From: Rebecca billardiae RCC1528
Taxonomy: Eukaryota > Haptophyta
Length of the DNA stretch: 64,000 nt
Direction of reading: 5' to 3'
NCBI GenBank assembly: GCA_965240325.2
Contig: OZ251225.1
Location: 2,666,001-2,730,000 of the forward strand
Part shown: piece after piece, positions 8,839-20,823 of the stretch
How the letters are laid out: each line of letters starts with the position of its first letter
How positions within the stretch are numbered: position 1 is the stretch's first letter
Program-made: the position numbers and the translations under genes
Notes under the pieces: generated by a model
Database searches by the model: none
What the model saw: only the letters and a program-made list of their open reading frames with translations
What the model was told of the DNA's origin: nothing

Positions 8839-10924
8839 CGGCTGAGGCCGTGAGCTGCCGTAGGCTGATCTGACCCGACAAAAGTCGGCGCGCGAGCGCG
8901 CGCGCGCGCGGCGCGGCGCCGCCCCGCTGGCACGTGGGCTCGGTGTGCCTGGGCCGCGCCGAGTGCCCCGCACCCGGATCTCGCCCAGCTAGCTCGTCCT
9001 CGCCGCGCTCTGAGGCCCCCGTAGCAGTCGTAGCTGCTCGCCGCCGCCGCAGATCGTGAAGACCAGCTGCTGTCAGCTGCTCGCTCTGAGCCGGGACATG
9101 GGGCCGCGTGGAGGAGACGCCGTGCGGCCGGGCGCGCGCGTGCGCGTCGAGCGGCACCCGGGCGCACTGCTCACGTGTCGGCGCGCCCGCCCGGCGCGCG
9201 CATCATCGCTCAGTCGCGCCGCTCTGCTGAGCTAGCCGCCGCTGGTCGCAGCCGTCGGCTGAGGCCGTGAGCTGCCGTAAGCTGATCTGACCCGACAAAA
9301 GTCGGCGCGCGAGCGCGCGCGCGCGGCGCGCCGCGCCACCTCGCTGGCACGTGGGCTCGGTGCGCCTGGGCCGCGCCGAGCGTCCCGCACCCCGATCGCG
9401 CCCAGCCCGCGCGTCCTCGCCGCGCTCTGAGGTCCCCGTAGCAGTCGTAGCTGCTCGCCGCCGCCGCAGATCGTGAAGACCAGTTGCTGTCAGCTGCTCG
9501 CTCTGAGCCGGGACATGGGGCCGCGAGGAGGAGGCGCCGTGCGGCCGGGCGCGCGCGTGCGCGTCGAGCGGCCCCGGGGCGCACTGCTCACGCGTCGGCG
9601 TGCCCGCCCGGCGCGCGCATCATCGCTCAGTCGCGCCGCTCTGCTGAGCTAGCCGCCGCTGGTCGCAGCCGTCGGCTGAGGCCGTGAGCTGCCGTCAGCT
9701 GATCTGACCCGACAAAAGTCGGCGCGAGCGCGCGCGCGCGCGCGGCGCCGCGCCGCCCCGCTGGCACGTGGGCTCGGTGTGCCTGGGCCACGCAGAGCAC
9801 CCCGCACCCGGATCTCGCCCAGCTAGCTCGTCCTCGCCGCGCTCTGAGGCCCCCGTAGCAGTCGTAGCTGCTCGCCGCCGCCGCAGATCGTGAAGACCAG
9901 CTGCTGTCAGCTGCTCGCTCTGAGCCGGGACATGGGGCCGCGAGGAGGAGGCGCCGTGCGGCCGGGCGCGCGCGTGCGCGTCGAGCGGCCCCGGGGCGCA
10001 CTGCTCACGCGTCGGCGTGCCCGCCCGGCGCGCGCATCATCGCTCAGTCGCGCCGCTCTGCTGAGCTAGCCGCCGCTGGTCGCAGCCGTCGGCTGAGGCC
10101 GTGAGCTGCCGTCAGCTGATCTGACCCGACAAAAGTCGGCGCGAGCGCGCGCGCGCGCGCGGCGCCGCGCCGCCCCGCTGGCACGTGGGCTCGGTGTGCC
10201 TGGGCCACGCAGAGCACCCCGCACCCGGATCTCGCCCAGCTAGCTCGTCCTCGCCGCGCTCTGAGGCCCCCGTAGCAGTCGTAGCTGCTCGCCGCCGCCG
10301 CAGATCGTGAAGACCAGCTGCTGTCAGCTGCTCGCTCTGAGCCGGGACATGGGGCCGCGAGGAGGAGGCGCCGTGCGGCCGGGCGCGCGCGTGCGCGTCG
10401 AGCGGCCCCGGGGCGCACTGCTCACGCGTCGGCGTGCCCGCCCGGCGCGCGCATCATCGCTCAGTCGCGCCGCTCTGCTGAGCTAGCCGCCGCTGGTCGC
10501 AGCCGTCGGCTGAGGCCGTGAGCTGCCGTAGGCTGATCTGACCCGACAAAAGTCGGCGCGCGAGCGCGCGCGCGCGCGCGGCGCGGCGCCGCCCCGCTGG
10601 CACGTGGGCTCGGTGTGCCTGGGCCGCGCCGAGTGCCCCGCACCCCGATCTCGCCCAGCTAGCTCGTCCTCGCCGCGCTCTGAGGCCCCCGTAGCAGTCG
10701 TAGCTGCTCGCCGCCGCCGCAGATCGTGAAGACCAGTTGCTGTCAGCTGCTCGCTCTGAGCCGGGACATGGGGCCGCGTGGAGGAGGCGCCGTGCGGCCG
10801 GGCGCGCGCGCGCGCGTCGAGCGGCCCCGGGGCGCACTGCTCACGCGTCGGCGTGCCCGCCCGGCGCGCACATCATCGCTCAGTCGCGCCGCTCTGCTGA
10901 GCTAGCCGCCGCTGGTCGCAGCCG
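8839..10924. repeat. Five 417-bp tandem repeats inside transposon copy 2
   Basis: The same five units as in copy 1, shifted by 3999 bp; the variant order between units is conserved, so the whole transposon was copied as a block. Confidence 0.9.
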
Positions 10925-11043
10925 TCGTGAGACGTGACGTTAGACGTAGAGTAAGCTATAGCCTATAGGCTGATATGATATGACTCGAGATCTACTATAC
11001 TGAGCAGCTAATAAACTATACCATCATTGTCCGACACTGCTCT

Positions 11044-12345
11044 TCAGCGCACGCGCTGCTCACCCTTGGTCTCGACGCAGTCCTGCAGCCGACGCCGATA
11101 GGATTTGAACAGCGCCTGGATGAACTTCTTGTCGTTCCGTACCTCCTCGAACTTAGCCTTCACCACCTCCTCGAACTCCTTGAAGGTTGGCCGCTGCTTG
11201 CTCGGGTTGTCGGTGCACCACTTGTGCTTCCATGCGTTGAGAAGCTGCTCCACGCGCGCCCAGACATGCTCAATGAGCGACAAGTCGGCGCTGTTCGGCG
11301 GCCAGCTACGGCCCGGCTGACCCTCGGTCGACTTGGGGCCAAGGTGTCCCTCGGGGCCAAACCGCTCGTCGAGCCATTGGCGCACAGCCAGCGCCGTGTG
11401 GGGTGAGGCACTGTCCTGCTGGAAGATCATCTGTCTGATGAAGTTGCCGAAGAGCGCCTGGGCCTCCTTGTCCAGGAAAGGCAGCACGTCGTTCAGGTAC
11501 TCCTTCCAGCACACGCCACGGCACTGCTTGCCGCGACCATTCTCATGCGTGCGGCCGTGAGTGCCCGTGGCAAAATAGAGCGGCGTGATGCCGCGAGAGC
11601 AGGCGCCGGCGTAGCCATGGATCACGCAGTCACCTGCCTGGACCTGGTTCAGCTTGCGCTTGGGCTCGTCACGCAGCGTCCACGACATCACCGTGCTCCG
11701 GTTCGTGACGTCGAACTTGAAGTACTTCGAGTCGGTGAAGAACAGCCTGTCAACCATCGCCTTGACTCTCTGCAGCCACCGTGCGAACGCCACCCGCTTC
11801 TTCGCCTGCTGAGCCGTGATCTGCTTCCTCACCTTGAGCGGCTCCCAATCCATCTTCTTCCGCGCCGCGCGGCGTAGCGTCTCGTCGGAGACGTCGAGCG
11901 CGGACGCATCGAGCGATCCAGCACCGACGGCGCGGCACGCAGCCTTCCGCACACTCTGACCAGCCGGCCCGGCGCTGAGCTCGGACGTAAGCGCCGCCTG
12001 CGCCTTGGCACTGAGGCGTGGGCGTGGACCGCGCTTCGGCTTCCCGTCAGCATCGATGTGCCAGCCCTCCGTGTGCCAGTCCATGAACCACTTCTTCATC
12101 GTCTTCTCGGTGACCTCGGCCGACCGCGCCGCCCTCTGGAAAGCTGAGGCCAACGGAGAGCCTTCATTGAGGCACAGCACGCACGCGCCGATCGCATGGT
12201 GAAACCTCTCCGCAGGGCCCAGGGCCTTCGGGTTGTAATCCAGAGCAATACACTCCCGCGATACCCGCCTGTTCGGAGCGTAGCCGACGCGGTGGGCGCC
12301 TTTGCGCCCGCGCCGATCTTTGGGCGCGGTCGGCGCGCGGCCCAT
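11044..12345 (-). CDS. Tc1/mariner-type DDE transposase (copy 2)
   Basis: A 433-aa protein identical in sequence to the copy 1 transposase, including Asp205, Asp311 and Glu359. No degeneration is visible. Confidence 0.92.
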   Translation of the reverse strand: MGRAPTAPKDRRGRKGAHRVGYAPNRRVSRECIALDYNPKALGPAERFHHAIGACVLCLNEGSPLASAFQRAARSAEVTEKTMKKWFMDWHTEGWHIDADGKPKRGPRPRLSAKAQAALTSELSAGPAGQSVRKAACRAVGAGSLDASALDVSDETLRRAARKKMDWEPLKVRKQITAQQAKKRVAFARWLQRVKAMVDRLFFTDSKYFKFDVTNRSTVMSWTLRDEPKRKLNQVQAGDCVIHGYAGACSRGITPLYFATGTHGRTHENGRGKQCRGVCWKEYLNDVLPFLDKEAQALFGNFIRQMIFQQDSASPHTALAVRQWLDERFGPEGHLGPKSTEGQPGRSWPPNSADLSLIEHVWARVEQLLNAWKHKWCTDNPSKQRPTFKEFEEVVKAKFEEVRNDKKFIQALFKSYRRRLQDCVETKGEQRVR

Positions 12346-12837
12346 CAGCCGCCGCCGGCTGCTTGGCCACGACCGAAGATGAGTGCACGTTACGTCCCGA
12401 GCCGCCCAAAGTTGATCTTACAGCTGACGAAGCGGTGTGGCCTCTATTCGAACTCGTTCCGTCCATGGCGAGCGCCCCATCGACGCAGCCGCCGCGTGCG
12501 CTGGGGCCGCACGCCCTCGCGGATGTGCGCTGGGCACGAGCTCGGCGCCACGGGTTGAGCTCGTCGAGCTATGACAAGCGGCGTGGCGCAAGTCCAACCC
12601 AGTGGAGGCCCCAACTGCCGGCCCCGCCGCCGCGCGGGAGCGTCCGATTAACCTCAGCTGCTCTGCGCAAGATGTGGGCTCCTGTGCCCCACCAACTCGC
12701 CGGAGGCGGACGACGCGCTGGGATCGCTGCACGGCGGGAATATCCCCGACCCATGTGGACCGACGCCGGCCTCGCTCGCCGTCGCCCTCGCCCTCGTTCC
12801 GACTTTTCTACTACCTGCTCACTTAAGTGAGCAGCCT

Positions 12838-14923
12838 CGGCTGAGGCCGTGAGCTGCCGTAGGCTGATCTGACCCGACAAAAGTCGGCGCGCGAGCGCGC
12901 GCGCGCGCGGCGCGGCGCCGCCCCGCTGGCACGTGGGCTCGGTGTGCCTGGGCCGCGCCGAGTGCCCCGCACCCGGATCTCGCCCAGCTAGCTCGTCCTC
13001 GCCGCGCTCTGAGGCCCCCGTAGCAGTCGTAGCTGCTCGCCGCCGCCGCAGATCGTGAAGACCAGCTGCTGTCAGCTGCTCGCTCTGAGCCGGGACATGG
13101 GGCCGCGTGGAGGAGACGCCGTGCGGCCGGGCGCGCGCGTGCGCGTCGAGCGGCACCCGGGCGCACTGCTCACGTGTCGGCGCGCCCGCCCGGCGCGCGC
13201 ATCATCGCTCAGTCGCGCCGCTCTGCTGAGCTAGCCGCCGCTGGTCGCAGCCGTCGGCTGAGGCCGTGAGCTGCCGTAAGCTGATCTGACCCGACAAAAG
13301 TCGGCGCGCGAGCGCGCGCGCGCGGCGCGCCGCGCCACCTCGCTGGCACGTGGGCTCGGTGCGCCTGGGCCGCGCCGAGCGTCCCGCACCCCGATCGCGC
13401 CCAGCCCGCGCGTCCTCGCCGCGCTCTGAGGTCCCCGTAGCAGTCGTAGCTGCTCGCCGCCGCCGCAGATCGTGAAGACCAGTTGCTGTCAGCTGCTCGC
13501 TCTGAGCCGGGACATGGGGCCGCGAGGAGGAGGCGCCGTGCGGCCGGGCGCGCGCGTGCGCGTCGAGCGGCCCCGGGGCGCACTGCTCACGCGTCGGCGT
13601 GCCCGCCCGGCGCGCGCATCATCGCTCAGTCGCGCCGCTCTGCTGAGCTAGCCGCCGCTGGTCGCAGCCGTCGGCTGAGGCCGTGAGCTGCCGTCAGCTG
13701 ATCTGACCCGACAAAAGTCGGCGCGAGCGCGCGCGCGCGCGCGGCGCCGCGCCGCCCCGCTGGCACGTGGGCTCGGTGTGCCTGGGCCACGCAGAGCACC
13801 CCGCACCCGGATCTCGCCCAGCTAGCTCGTCCTCGCCGCGCTCTGAGGCCCCCGTAGCAGTCGTAGCTGCTCGCCGCCGCCGCAGATCGTGAAGACCAGC
13901 TGCTGTCAGCTGCTCGCTCTGAGCCGGGACATGGGGCCGCGAGGAGGAGGCGCCGTGCGGCCGGGCGCGCGCGTGCGCGTCGAGCGGCCCCGGGGCGCAC
14001 TGCTCACGCGTCGGCGTGCCCGCCCGGCGCGCGCATCATCGCTCAGTCGCGCCGCTCTGCTGAGCTAGCCGCCGCTGGTCGCAGCCGTCGGCTGAGGCCG
14101 TGAGCTGCCGTCAGCTGATCTGACCCGACAAAAGTCGGCGCGAGCGCGCGCGCGCGCGCGGCGCCGCGCCGCCCCGCTGGCACGTGGGCTCGGTGTGCCT
14201 GGGCCACGCAGAGCACCCCGCACCCGGATCTCGCCCAGCTAGCTCGTCCTCGCCGCGCTCTGAGGCCCCCGTAGCAGTCGTAGCTGCTCGCCGCCGCCGC
14301 AGATCGTGAAGACCAGCTGCTGTCAGCTGCTCGCTCTGAGCCGGGACATGGGGCCGCGAGGAGGAGGCGCCGTGCGGCCGGGCGCGCGCGTGCGCGTCGA
14401 GCGGCCCCGGGGCGCACTGCTCACGCGTCGGCGTGCCCGCCCGGCGCGCGCATCATCGCTCAGTCGCGCCGCTCTGCTGAGCTAGCCGCCGCTGGTCGCA
14501 GCCGTCGGCTGAGGCCGTGAGCTGCCGTAGGCTGATCTGACCCGACAAAAGTCGGCGCGCGAGCGCGCGCGCGCGCGCGGCGCGGCGCCGCCCCGCTGGC
14601 ACGTGGGCTCGGTGTGCCTGGGCCGCGCCGAGTGCCCCGCACCCCGATCTCGCCCAGCTAGCTCGTCCTCGCCGCGCTCTGAGGCCCCCGTAGCAGTCGT
14701 AGCTGCTCGCCGCCGCCGCAGATCGTGAAGACCAGTTGCTGTCAGCTGCTCGCTCTGAGCCGGGACATGGGGCCGCGTGGAGGAGGCGCCGTGCGGCCGG
14801 GCGCGCGCGCGCGCGTCGAGCGGCCCCGGGGCGCACTGCTCACGCGTCGGCGTGCCCGCCCGGCGCGCACATCATCGCTCAGTCGCGCCGCTCTGCTGAG
14901 CTAGCCGCCGCTGGTCGCAGCCG
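12838..14923. repeat. Five 417-bp tandem repeats inside transposon copy 3
   Basis: Same unit order and variants as in copy 1, shifted by 7998 bp. Confidence 0.9.
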
Positions 14924-15042
14924 TCGTGAGACGTGACGTTAGACGTAGAGTAAGCTATAGCCTATAGGCTGATATGATATGACTCGAGATCTACTATACT
15001 GAGCAGCTAATAAACTATACCATCATTGTCCGACACTGCTCT

Positions 15043-16344
15043 TCAGCGCACGCGCTGCTCACCCTTGGTCTCGACGCAGTCCTGCAGCCGACGCCGATAG
15101 GATTTGAACAGCGCCTGGATGAACTTCTTGTCGTTCCGTACCTCCTCGAACTTAGCCTTCACCACCTCCTCGAACTCCTTGAAGGTTGGCCGCTGCTTGC
15201 TCGGGTTGTCGGTGCACCACTTGTGCTTCCATGCGTTGAGAAGCTGCTCCACGCGCGCCCAGACATGCTCAATGAGCGACAAGTCGGCGCTGTTCGGCGG
15301 CCAGCTACGGCCCGGCTGACCCTCGGTCGACTTGGGGCCAAGGTGTCCCTCGGGGCCAAACCGCTCGTCGAGCCATTGGCGCACAGCCAGCGCCGTGTGG
15401 GGTGAGGCACTGTCCTGCTGGAAGATCATCTGTCTGATGAAGTTGCCGAAGAGCGCCTGGGCCTCCTTGTCCAGGAAAGGCAGCACGTCGTTCAGGTACT
15501 CCTTCCAGCACACGCCACGGCACTGCTTGCCGCGACCATTCTCATGCGTGCGGCCGTGAGTGCCCGTGGCAAAATAGAGCGGCGTGATGCCGCGAGAGCA
15601 GGCGCCGGCGTAGCCATGGATCACGCAGTCACCTGCCTGGACCTGGTTCAGCTTGCGCTTGGGCTCGTCACGCAGCGTCCACGACATCACCGTGCTCCGG
15701 TTCGTGACGTCGAACTTGAAGTACTTCGAGTCGGTGAAGAACAGCCTGTCAACCATCGCCTTGACTCTCTGCAGCCACCGTGCGAACGCCACCCGCTTCT
15801 TCGCCTGCTGAGCCGTGATCTGCTTCCTCACCTTGAGCGGCTCCCAATCCATCTTCTTCCGCGCCGCGCGGCGTAGCGTCTCGTCGGAGACGTCGAGCGC
15901 GGACGCATCGAGCGATCCAGCACCGACGGCGCGGCACGCAGCCTTCCGCACACTCTGACCAGCCGGCCCGGCGCTGAGCTCGGACGTAAGCGCCGCCTGC
16001 GCCTTGGCACTGAGGCGTGGGCGTGGACCGCGCTTCGGCTTCCCGTCAGCATCGATGTGCCAGCCCTCCGTGTGCCAGTCCATGAACCACTTCTTCATCG
16101 TCTTCTCGGTGACCTCGGCCGACCGCGCCGCCCTCTGGAAAGCTGAGGCCAACGGAGAGCCTTCATTGAGGCACAGCACGCACGCGCCGATCGCATGGTG
16201 AAACCTCTCCGCAGGGCCCAGGGCCTTCGGGTTGTAATCCAGAGCAATACACTCCCGCGATACCCGCCTGTTCGGAGCGTAGCCGACGCGGTGGGCGCCT
16301 TTGCGCCCGCGCCGATCTTTGGGCGCGGTCGGCGCGCGGCCCAT
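15043..16344 (-). CDS. Tc1/mariner-type DDE transposase (copy 3)
   Basis: A 433-aa protein identical to the other three transposase copies, with the complete DDE triad. Confidence 0.92.
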   Translation of the reverse strand: MGRAPTAPKDRRGRKGAHRVGYAPNRRVSRECIALDYNPKALGPAERFHHAIGACVLCLNEGSPLASAFQRAARSAEVTEKTMKKWFMDWHTEGWHIDADGKPKRGPRPRLSAKAQAALTSELSAGPAGQSVRKAACRAVGAGSLDASALDVSDETLRRAARKKMDWEPLKVRKQITAQQAKKRVAFARWLQRVKAMVDRLFFTDSKYFKFDVTNRSTVMSWTLRDEPKRKLNQVQAGDCVIHGYAGACSRGITPLYFATGTHGRTHENGRGKQCRGVCWKEYLNDVLPFLDKEAQALFGNFIRQMIFQQDSASPHTALAVRQWLDERFGPEGHLGPKSTEGQPGRSWPPNSADLSLIEHVWARVEQLLNAWKHKWCTDNPSKQRPTFKEFEEVVKAKFEEVRNDKKFIQALFKSYRRRLQDCVETKGEQRVR

Positions 16345-16836
16345 CAGCCGCCGCCGGCTGCTTGGCCACGACCGAAGATGAGTGCACGTTACGTCCCGAG
16401 CCGCCCAAAGTTGATCTTACAGCTGACGAAGCGGTGTGGCCTCTATTCGAACTCGTTCCGTCCATGGCGAGCGCCCCATCGACGCAGCCGCCGCGTGCGC
16501 TGGGGCCGCACGCCCTCGCGGATGTGCGCTGGGCACGAGCTCGGCGCCACGGGTTGAGCTCGTCGAGCTATGACAAGCGGCGTGGCGCAAGTCCAACCCA
16601 GTGGAGGCCCCAACTGCCGGCCCCGCCGCCGCGCGGGAGCGTCCGATTAACCTCAGCTGCTCTGCGCAAGATGTGGGCTCCTGTGCCCCACCAACTCGCC
16701 GGAGGCGGACGACGCGCTGGGATCGCTGCACGGCGGGAATATCCCCGACCCATGTGGACCGACGCCGGCCTCGCTCGCCGTCGCCCTCGCCCTCGTTCCG
16801 ACTTTTCTACTACCTGCTCACTTAAGTGAGCAGCCT

Positions 16837-18922
16837 CGGCTGAGGCCGTGAGCTGCCGTAGGCTGATCTGACCCGACAAAAGTCGGCGCGCGAGCGCGCG
16901 CGCGCGCGGCGCGGCGCCGCCCCGCTGGCACGTGGGCTCGGTGTGCCTGGGCCGCGCCGAGTGCCCCGCACCCGGATCTCGCCCAGCTAGCTCGTCCTCG
17001 CCGCGCTCTGAGGCCCCCGTAGCAGTCGTAGCTGCTCGCCGCCGCCGCAGATCGTGAAGACCAGCTGCTGTCAGCTGCTCGCTCTGAGCCGGGACATGGG
17101 GCCGCGTGGAGGAGACGCCGTGCGGCCGGGCGCGCGCGTGCGCGTCGAGCGGCACCCGGGCGCACTGCTCACGTGTCGGCGCGCCCGCCCGGCGCGCGCA
17201 TCATCGCTCAGTCGCGCCGCTCTGCTGAGCTAGCCGCCGCTGGTCGCAGCCGTCGGCTGAGGCCGTGAGCTGCCGTAAGCTGATCTGACCCGACAAAAGT
17301 CGGCGCGCGAGCGCGCGCGCGCGGCGCGCCGCGCCACCTCGCTGGCACGTGGGCTCGGTGCGCCTGGGCCGCGCCGAGCGTCCCGCACCCCGATCGCGCC
17401 CAGCCCGCGCGTCCTCGCCGCGCTCTGAGGTCCCCGTAGCAGTCGTAGCTGCTCGCCGCCGCCGCAGATCGTGAAGACCAGTTGCTGTCAGCTGCTCGCT
17501 CTGAGCCGGGACATGGGGCCGCGAGGAGGAGGCGCCGTGCGGCCGGGCGCGCGCGTGCGCGTCGAGCGGCCCCGGGGCGCACTGCTCACGCGTCGGCGTG
17601 CCCGCCCGGCGCGCGCATCATCGCTCAGTCGCGCCGCTCTGCTGAGCTAGCCGCCGCTGGTCGCAGCCGTCGGCTGAGGCCGTGAGCTGCCGTCAGCTGA
17701 TCTGACCCGACAAAAGTCGGCGCGAGCGCGCGCGCGCGCGCGGCGCCGCGCCGCCCCGCTGGCACGTGGGCTCGGTGTGCCTGGGCCACGCAGAGCACCC
17801 CGCACCCGGATCTCGCCCAGCTAGCTCGTCCTCGCCGCGCTCTGAGGCCCCCGTAGCAGTCGTAGCTGCTCGCCGCCGCCGCAGATCGTGAAGACCAGCT
17901 GCTGTCAGCTGCTCGCTCTGAGCCGGGACATGGGGCCGCGAGGAGGAGGCGCCGTGCGGCCGGGCGCGCGCGTGCGCGTCGAGCGGCCCCGGGGCGCACT
18001 GCTCACGCGTCGGCGTGCCCGCCCGGCGCGCGCATCATCGCTCAGTCGCGCCGCTCTGCTGAGCTAGCCGCCGCTGGTCGCAGCCGTCGGCTGAGGCCGT
18101 GAGCTGCCGTCAGCTGATCTGACCCGACAAAAGTCGGCGCGAGCGCGCGCGCGCGCGCGGCGCCGCGCCGCCCCGCTGGCACGTGGGCTCGGTGTGCCTG
18201 GGCCACGCAGAGCACCCCGCACCCGGATCTCGCCCAGCTAGCTCGTCCTCGCCGCGCTCTGAGGCCCCCGTAGCAGTCGTAGCTGCTCGCCGCCGCCGCA
18301 GATCGTGAAGACCAGCTGCTGTCAGCTGCTCGCTCTGAGCCGGGACATGGGGCCGCGAGGAGGAGGCGCCGTGCGGCCGGGCGCGCGCGTGCGCGTCGAG
18401 CGGCCCCGGGGCGCACTGCTCACGCGTCGGCGTGCCCGCCCGGCGCGCGCATCATCGCTCAGTCGCGCCGCTCTGCTGAGCTAGCCGCCGCTGGTCGCAG
18501 CCGTCGGCTGAGGCCGTGAGCTGCCGTAGGCTGATCTGACCCGACAAAAGTCGGCGCGCGAGCGCGCGCGCGCGCGCGGCGCGGCGCCGCCCCGCTGGCA
18601 CGTGGGCTCGGTGTGCCTGGGCCGCGCCGAGTGCCCCGCACCCCGATCTCGCCCAGCTAGCTCGTCCTCGCCGCGCTCTGAGGCCCCCGTAGCAGTCGTA
18701 GCTGCTCGCCGCCGCCGCAGATCGTGAAGACCAGTTGCTGTCAGCTGCTCGCTCTGAGCCGGGACATGGGGCCGCGTGGAGGAGGCGCCGTGCGGCCGGG
18801 CGCGCGCGCGCGCGTCGAGCGGCCCCGGGGCGCACTGCTCACGCGTCGGCGTGCCCGCCCGGCGCGCACATCATCGCTCAGTCGCGCCGCTCTGCTGAGC
18901 TAGCCGCCGCTGGTCGCAGCCG
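16837..18922. repeat. Five 417-bp tandem repeats inside transposon copy 4
   Basis: Same unit order and variants as in copy 1, shifted by 11997 bp. Confidence 0.9.
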
Positions 18923-19041
18923 TCGTGAGACGTGACGTTAGACGTAGAGTAAGCTATAGCCTATAGGCTGATATGATATGACTCGAGATCTACTATACTG
19001 AGCAGCTAATAAACTATACCATCATTGTCCGACACTGCTCT

Positions 19042-20343
19042 TCAGCGCACGCGCTGCTCACCCTTGGTCTCGACGCAGTCCTGCAGCCGACGCCGATAGG
19101 ATTTGAACAGCGCCTGGATGAACTTCTTGTCGTTCCGTACCTCCTCGAACTTAGCCTTCACCACCTCCTCGAACTCCTTGAAGGTTGGCCGCTGCTTGCT
19201 CGGGTTGTCGGTGCACCACTTGTGCTTCCATGCGTTGAGAAGCTGCTCCACGCGCGCCCAGACATGCTCAATGAGCGACAAGTCGGCGCTGTTCGGCGGC
19301 CAGCTACGGCCCGGCTGACCCTCGGTCGACTTGGGGCCAAGGTGTCCCTCGGGGCCAAACCGCTCGTCGAGCCATTGGCGCACAGCCAGCGCCGTGTGGG
19401 GTGAGGCACTGTCCTGCTGGAAGATCATCTGTCTGATGAAGTTGCCGAAGAGCGCCTGGGCCTCCTTGTCCAGGAAAGGCAGCACGTCGTTCAGGTACTC
19501 CTTCCAGCACACGCCACGGCACTGCTTGCCGCGACCATTCTCATGCGTGCGGCCGTGAGTGCCCGTGGCAAAATAGAGCGGCGTGATGCCGCGAGAGCAG
19601 GCGCCGGCGTAGCCATGGATCACGCAGTCACCTGCCTGGACCTGGTTCAGCTTGCGCTTGGGCTCGTCACGCAGCGTCCACGACATCACCGTGCTCCGGT
19701 TCGTGACGTCGAACTTGAAGTACTTCGAGTCGGTGAAGAACAGCCTGTCAACCATCGCCTTGACTCTCTGCAGCCACCGTGCGAACGCCACCCGCTTCTT
19801 CGCCTGCTGAGCCGTGATCTGCTTCCTCACCTTGAGCGGCTCCCAATCCATCTTCTTCCGCGCCGCGCGGCGTAGCGTCTCGTCGGAGACGTCGAGCGCG
19901 GACGCATCGAGCGATCCAGCACCGACGGCGCGGCACGCAGCCTTCCGCACACTCTGACCAGCCGGCCCGGCGCTGAGCTCGGACGTAAGCGCCGCCTGCG
20001 CCTTGGCACTGAGGCGTGGGCGTGGACCGCGCTTCGGCTTCCCGTCAGCATCGATGTGCCAGCCCTCCGTGTGCCAGTCCATGAACCACTTCTTCATCGT
20101 CTTCTCGGTGACCTCGGCCGACCGCGCCGCCCTCTGGAAAGCTGAGGCCAACGGAGAGCCTTCATTGAGGCACAGCACGCACGCGCCGATCGCATGGTGA
20201 AACCTCTCCGCAGGGCCCAGGGCCTTCGGGTTGTAATCCAGAGCAATACACTCCCGCGATACCCGCCTGTTCGGAGCGTAGCCGACGCGGTGGGCGCCTT
20301 TGCGCCCGCGCCGATCTTTGGGCGCGGTCGGCGCGCGGCCCAT
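19042..20343 (-). CDS. Tc1/mariner-type DDE transposase (copy 4)
   Basis: A 433-aa protein identical to the other three copies, with Asp205, Asp311 and Glu359 intact. Confidence 0.92.
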   Translation of the reverse strand: MGRAPTAPKDRRGRKGAHRVGYAPNRRVSRECIALDYNPKALGPAERFHHAIGACVLCLNEGSPLASAFQRAARSAEVTEKTMKKWFMDWHTEGWHIDADGKPKRGPRPRLSAKAQAALTSELSAGPAGQSVRKAACRAVGAGSLDASALDVSDETLRRAARKKMDWEPLKVRKQITAQQAKKRVAFARWLQRVKAMVDRLFFTDSKYFKFDVTNRSTVMSWTLRDEPKRKLNQVQAGDCVIHGYAGACSRGITPLYFATGTHGRTHENGRGKQCRGVCWKEYLNDVLPFLDKEAQALFGNFIRQMIFQQDSASPHTALAVRQWLDERFGPEGHLGPKSTEGQPGRSWPPNSADLSLIEHVWARVEQLLNAWKHKWCTDNPSKQRPTFKEFEEVVKAKFEEVRNDKKFIQALFKSYRRRLQDCVETKGEQRVR

Positions 20344-20823
20344 CAGCCGCCGCCGGCTGCTTGGCCACGACCGAAGATGAGTGCACGTTACGTCCCGAGC
20401 CGCCCAAAGTTGATCTTACAGCTGACGAAGCGGTGTGGCCTCTATTCGAACTCGTTCCGTCCATGGCGAGCGCCCCATCGACGCAGCCGCCGCGTGCGCT
20501 GGGGCCGCACGCCCTCGCGGATGTGCGCTGGGCACGAGCTCGGCGCCACGGGTTGAGCTCGTCGAGCTATGACAAGCGGCGTGGCGCAAGTCCAACCCAG
20601 TGGAGGCCCCAACTGCCGGCCCCGCCGCCGCGCGGGAGCGTCCGATTAACCTCAGCTGCTCTGCGCAAGATGTGGGCTCCTGTGCCCCACCAACTCGCCG
20701 GAGGCGGACGACGCGCTGGGATCGCTGCACGGCGGGAATATCCCCGACCCATGTGGACCGACGCCGGCCTCGCTCGCCGTCGCCCTCGCCCTCGTTCCGA
20801 CTTTTCTACTACCTGCTCACTTA

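Larger units (their letters stand above)
8827..12823 (-). mobile_element. Tc1/mariner-type transposon, array copy 2
   Basis: It has the same termini and content as copy 1 and is separated from it by the single TA at 8825-8826. The junction forms the 20-bp palindrome CTGCTCACTTAAGTGAGCAG. I saw no difference from copy 1. Confidence 0.9.
12826..16822 (-). mobile_element. Tc1/mariner-type transposon, array copy 3
   Basis: Identical in layout to copies 1 and 2 and joined to copy 2 by the TA at 12824-12825 through the same palindromic junction. Confidence 0.9.
16825..20821 (-). mobile_element. Tc1/mariner-type transposon, array copy 4
   Basis: Last unit of the array, joined to copy 3 by the TA at 16823-16824. 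Its right end CTGCTCACT is followed by TA (20822-20823) and then directly by GGGACCC, the start of the second 790-bp element. Confidence 0.9.

Noticed and set aside
4828-20821. CRISPR-like or rDNA interpretation of the 4-kb array
   Set aside because: Units are transposons with inverted termini, TA flanks and a DDE transposase; there are no short repeat-spacer units and no rRNA-like sequence.
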